Below, piece by piece: positions 57,201 to 63,200 of a stretch of DNA of 64,000 nt. Origin of the DNA: Catenulispora acidiphila DSM 44928 (lineage in GTDB: Bacteria; Actinomycetota; Actinomycetes; Streptomycetales; Catenulisporaceae); assembly GCF_000024025.1 (NCBI RefSeq), contig NC_013131.1, positions 2,914,001-2,978,000 on the forward strand. Direction: 5' to 3'. Numbering within the stretch: position 1 is the stretch's first letter; each line of letters starts with the position of its first letter. The notes below the pieces were generated by a model. It worked only from the letters and a program-made list of their open reading frames with translations, was not told the origin of the DNA and searched no databases. The position numbers and the translations under genes are program-made.

Positions 57201-60200
57201 GGCCGGGGCGCCGGAGCGGTGCGCCGTGGGGTCGGTGAAGGCGAACATCGGGCATCTGGAGGGCGCGGCGGGGATCGCCGGGCTGACGAAGGTCCTGCTT
57301 CAGATGCGGCATGGGCAGATCGTGCCATGCGCCAATTTGGAGCAGACGAATCCGAAGATTGATTTGAATGCCTCGCCGTTGTATCTGCCGACGGAGGCTG
57401 TGGATTGGCCTGGGGATTCGCCGCGTCGCGCCGGGGTGAGTTCGTTCGGGGCGGGCGGGGCGAATGCGCACTTGGTCCTTGAGGGCTTTGATTCGGCGCT
57501 GGTCAGCGAATCAGACTCCTTTGATAGTGGAGAGTTTGTCCTGCTGTCGGCACGGTCGGCGGAACAGTTGCGAGCCATGGCCGGTTCGATGGCCGATTTC
57601 GTTCAAGAGCATTCGTCGGTCGCGGTGGCCGACATTGCGTTCACGAGCCAGGTGGGGCGTGCGGAGTTCGCGGAGCGGGTGGCTGTGCCTGCGTCCGATC
57701 GCGATGCGTTGGTGGATTCGCTGCGGTCCTTCGCTGAGGGGAAGGTCGGCGCGGGTGTGGTTGTCGGGTCGGGTCGGGAGTCTGATCTCTACGACGACGC
57801 GTCAGGCGTGGCGTTTGTTCGTGACCTGATTCGCGCGCGGGATGTGGCGAAGCTGGCGCGGCTGTGGGCGCAAGGCGCTCCGGTGCGTTGGCGGGAGCTG
57901 TGGCCGGGCGGGGCGCGGCGGCGGGTGGCGCTGCCGGGATATCCGTTCCAGCGGCGGCGTTTCTGGCTGCCGGAGGAGGACGACGTCCGCGCGGTGACGC
58001 TGGTCGGACCTGAGGCGACGGAGCATCGGGTCGGTGGCAAGCGGTGGGCTTCGGGCGCGGCGGTTCTCGAGGCGCTCGGAGGTGCGGTCGGGGGCGGGCG
58101 GTTGTCCGATGTGCGGTGGCTGGCTCCGCTCGACGTGGAGGCCGATGGCGACCGGCTGCGGATCGTCGTCGAGCGGGCGACGGTGACGGCGAGCGCGGGG
58201 GATCGGGTTGTTGCGCGTGCTGTCACGGATGCGGATGCGGATTTGGCCGACACGTCGAGGGTCGTGGACCTTGCGGCGGCTCGGGCGCGGTGTTCGCAGC
58301 AGATTGATAAGGCAGGCTTCTACGCCGGTCTGAGGGCTGGAGGGCTGGAGCACGGTCCGGGGCTGCGACCGGTGTCGGAGCTGTGGGTCGGCGCGGGCGA
58401 GGTCCTGGCTCGGCTTGAGGCGTCGGAGGCAGGTTCCGGGCGCCGACTGAATGCGGTCCTATTGGACGGTGCGCTTCAGACGCTTGCGGCTGTCGGCGAT
58501 GGACGCGGGGTCGGGTGGCTGCCGGTCGGGGTCGATGCGGTGCGCAGCTATGCCGCATTGCCGGAGCGGTGTTGGGCTCATGGTCGCGAGCTGGAGAGCG
58601 CGCCGGGGCGGCGGCGGTTCGACATCGCAGTGATCGATGATGCCGGAAGGGTGCTCTTGGCGCTCGATGGGCTCCAAGTGGCAGCTGGGGCTAGTAGCGA
58701 TACCGAGGTCACCATCGCGAACTCTGAGCCGATCTCGACCAGAGAGGTTCAACCCGAAGTCGAGTCCGGGCGGTCGGCTATCAGATATCTGCGACCGTCT
58801 TGGACTTCCGCTCCGGCACCGGCTCCTAACGTCGCACCGCCGGCGACTGTGTTGCTGCTCGGTGTCGGACCGGTCGCCGAGGCCGTGGCTGATCACCTGC
58901 TCGCGGCTGGCTCCCTCTGCCTCGCCGCGACTGGTGCCAGCCGCGCCGATTTCGACCTCGTCCTGGCCGATCTCGGCGGGCCGGCCGACGCGATCGTGCA
59001 CATCCCGTCGCCCGACGCGCCGTTCGAGCCCTTGCTGTGGTCGGCGGTCGCGCTGCTCGCGCATCCCGAACGTGGCGCGGTGCGTATCGTGACCGCGTCC
59101 GACGCCTCGGTGCCTGGCACTGTTGCGCTCGCCGCGCCGCTGCGCACGCTCGCCCTGGAACACAGCGGTTTCGCAGCAGCCACCGTCGATTCCGCCACGA
59201 GCGCGCGGCACTTGCTCGACGAACTGGCTCGCTTGGACGTGTCGGCGCCCGAGGCGGAGCGCGTGCGCGAGGTTCGCTACGTCGGCGACGAGCGTATGGT
59301 CCGAGAACTCCAGGAGTTCGCACCTCCTCTCGCCGCCGACGGGCTGGCTTTGTGCGCGGGTGGCGTGTACCTGGTGACTGGGGGAGCGGGCGGCCTTGGC
59401 CGGATCGTGGCTCGCCACCTGAGCAGTCGCGCTCCGGTGACCGTCGTCCTTGCCGGACGGTCGGACCTCGATGAGGCGACCCGCGCGGAGCTCTCCGCCA
59501 TCGCCGCACCCGGTTCGCGCATCGTTTACGAGCGTGCCGATGTCAGCAGTGCGGACGATGTCGCCGAGCTGGTCTCCCGGGTGCGCCGCGACCATGGCCC
59601 GCTCCGTGGCCTGATCCACGCGGCTGGCGTTAATCGCGACGCCCTGGCCGTGAACAAAGATGCGCGCGACATAGCCGAGGTGCTCGGCGCCAAGTATGAC
59701 GGCGCGCGCCACCTGGACGCGGCGACCGCTCGGGAGCCCTTGGACTTCGTGGTCCTTTTCTCTTCCGTCGCGGCCCAGACCGGCAACCTCGGGCAGGTCG
59801 ACTACACCTACGCCAACGCTTGCCTCGATGAGTTCGCCGCCGATCGCGAAGGTCGCCGTCTCGCTGGGGAGTGTTCAGGACGCACGGTCTCCATCGGCTG
59901 GCCGCTGTGGGAGGAAGGCGGCATGGTCGCTGGCGACGCGGCGCGCAAGCTGTTCGCTCGCCGCTGGGGGAGTGCGCCGTTGGCGACCGGCGATGGTCTC
60001 GTGGCGCTGGAACGTGCGGCTGCGGCTGGGGAGAGCTGCGTTGTTGTCGACAGTGTCCTGATGAACGCTGCGAGCGCCTCGCCTGCGTTCGTAAGGCGTC
60101 CGGCGGAGCTGGCCGACGTCGAAGCACTGCTCCGCACCCTGGCTTCCGGGTTTCTGCTGGTCGACGAACGCCACGTCGACCTGGACGCCGATCTTATGGA

Positions 60201-63200
60201 CGCCGGCTTCGACTCGATCTCGCTGACCGAGCTCGTCGGTCACGTCAACGATCACTATGGCGTGGACGTGCTGCCGACGGTGTTGTTCGAGTGCGTGAAC
60301 CTTGCGGGCTTCGCGCGCTATCTCGTCGAGGTCGAGCAGATCGGTGAGCCGGATACGGACCCTGCTTTAGTGCTTGATCCGGTCCCTGAGCCAGAGCCGC
60401 TAGCGACCCCGGACCTGACCCCGGAGCCCAGCCCGGGCCCGGAACCGATAGCCATCGTCGGTATGGCGGCGGTCCTGCCCGGATCCGAGGACCTGGACGC
60501 CTTCTGGCGCCATCTCGTCGCTGGTGACGACCTCATCACCCCGGTCCCCGACGACCGCTCTGACCTGCGTGCCGATCCTCGTACGCGCGACATCCGTGGC
60601 GGCTTCCTCGTCGACGTGCGTAGCTTCGACGCCGCGTTGTTCGGCATCTCGCCGCGCGAGGCCGCGTTGATGGACCCGCAGCAGCGCCTGTTCCTGCAGA
60701 CGGTCTGGCGTGCGGTCGAGGACGCCGGCTATCCGGCTTCGGCGCTGGCCGGGACGGACACCGGCCTGTTTGCCGGCGTCGCCGCCTGCGACTACGACGA
60801 CCTGCTGCGCGACCACGGTGTCGAGATCGAGGCGCACACCGCCAGCGGCGTCGCCAACTGCGTGCTGGCGAACCGGGTCTCGCACCTGTTGGATCTGCAC
60901 GGGCCGAGCGAGGCGATCGACACGGCGTGCTCCAGCGCGTTGGTCGCGGTGCATCGGGCCGTGAGCGCGATCCGGTCCGGGGAGTGCTCGGCGGCGTTGG
61001 CCGGCGGGGTGAACGTGCTGCTCAGCCCGGGTTTGTTCGTGGCCTTCGACAAGTCCGGCATGCTCGCGGCCGACGGTCGGTGCAAGACCTTCGACGCTGC
61101 CGCCGACGGATACGTCCGTGGGGAGGGCGTCGGCGTCGTCTATCTGAAGTCGCTCAGCCAGGCTCTGGCCGACCGCGACAATATCCATGCCCTGATTCGC
61201 GGCAGCGCTGTGAACCACGGCGGCCGGGCTCCCTCGCTGACCGCACCGAATCCTGCGGCGCAGGCTCGGGTGGTGGCCGCGGCACATCGCGGCGCCGGGG
61301 TCGATCCGCTGAGCGTCGGCTACATCGAGGCCCACGGCACCGGGACTCGCCTCGGCGACCCGATCGAGATCGAGGGGTTGAAGAAGGCGTTCGCCGATCT
61401 GGGCGGCGAGGCAAACGAGCCGTGGGTGGCGCTGGGCTCGGTTAAGACGAACATCGGTCACCTGGAGGCCGCCGCCGGGATTGCGGGGCTGCTCAAGACG
61501 GTGCTCGCGCTGGAGCACGGTCAGTTGCCGCCGACGCTCAACCTGAGCGAACCCAACCCGCTGCTGCGGCTGGCCGGGACGCCGTTCCGGCTCAACGACC
61601 GGCTGCGGGACTGGCGCGGGGCGGGTCGGCGGGCTGGTGTCAGCTCGTTCGGGTTCGGCGGGACGAACGCGCATGTGGTGCTCGAGTCCGCTCCGGAGAC
61701 GGATGCAGACTCGGCGGACCTGCGCTCCTTTGACCACCCGATCGTTCTGTCGGCGCCGAGTGCGCAGGCACTGACTGAGTACGCCGACCGGTTGGCCGAT
61801 TATCTGACCGACCGGCCCGACACCGACCTGGCTCGGTTCGCGGCCACGCTGCAATCCGGACGTGAGCGGCTGGCCCATCGTGTCGGGTTCGTCGCGGCGG
61901 ATGTCGCGCAAGCCTTGGCGCTGCTGCGGATCGCGGCGTCCGGCGCTGACGACGAACAGCTGCGGCGCGGTGTGGTGCGGCTGGCTCGCCGGGGTTCGGT
62001 CGCCGACGTCACCGCCGACGCGCTCAGCCCCGAAGCGGCGGTGGCGGCCTGGGTCGCGGGGGAGCCGGCGCCGTGGCCGAGCACGCCGCAGGGTGTGCGG
62101 CGGCTGGCCGGGGTGCCGGGCTTCCCGTTCGCGCGCACTGTCCACTGGTTCACCGGCCATCGACTGGAGACGTCTGTGACGCCCACATCACCGATACCCA
62201 ACGAACCGAATGTGCCGGGCACGCCGACCCGGCCCGAACGTCCGAAGCTGCGACTCGCGCCCGCCAAGAACAAGACGGCGATCGCTGTGCCGCCACCCTC
62301 GGCCGCTGCCAAGCCCGAGCCGCCGCGCGTGTCCCAGACCACTGATACCCGACCGGGCGACTCGCTGGGCGTGGTCGGCGAACACCTGGCGGCGGTGCTG
62401 GGCTCGGCGCGCGAGGAGGTGCCAGGCGACGTGGCCTTCGCCGACCTCGGCTTGGACTCGATCCTCCGCATGGACCTGGTCCGCCGCATCAACGCAGCCC
62501 TCGGCATCGACCTCAAGGCCGACGACCTCTACGAACACGACACCGCCTTCACCCTCGCAGCCCACGTGGCCACCGGCGGCGCCGCGAAGACCTCCTCGAG
62601 CCCCGAGGCCGCCGCACCGAAAATCGCCGCGCGCGGATCTGCCGCACCGGAAGCTGCCGCGCCGACAGCCGCTGCACTAGCAGCCGCAGCGCCCGAAGCC
62701 GCCGCGCCAACAACCGCAGCGTTCGGATCCGCCGCACTGGAAGCTGCCGCGCTCGTAACTGCCGGGCCGGAAGCCGCTGGACCAGCAACCTCAGTGCTCG
62801 GAGCCACTGCGCCAGAAATTGCGATGCCCGAACCTGCGGCGCCGAAAATCGCCGCGCGCGGATCTGCCGCACCGGAAGCTGCCGCGCCGAGAGCCGGTGC
62901 ACCAGCGGTCGCAGTGCTCGGAGCTGCTGCGCCGGAAATCGCTGCGCCCGAAGCTGCCGCGCCGAGGACCGCCGCGCTTGGATCGGGCGCACCAACAGCC
63001 GCCACGCTCAGATCCGCTGCGCCGGAAGCCGCAATGCTCGGAGCCGCTGCGCCAGAAATTGCGATGCCCGAACCTGCCGCGCCGAAAATCGCCGCGCTCG
63101 GAGCCGCCGCACCGGAAGCTGCCGCGCTCGGGGTCGCTGCGCCGGAAGCCGCTGCACCAGCAGCCGCAGCGTTCGGATCTGCCGCGCCGCAGGCCGCCGC

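Noticed and set aside
60400-62160. 586-codon minus-strand frame
   Set aside because: Antisense shadow of a KS domain in the giant PKS; no ribosome-binding site or motif.
62580-63200. CRISPR-like or mobile-element repeat array
   Set aside because: The repeats are in frame, encode an Ala/Pro linker, have no unique spacers and no terminal inverted repeats; they are protein-coding linker expansion.
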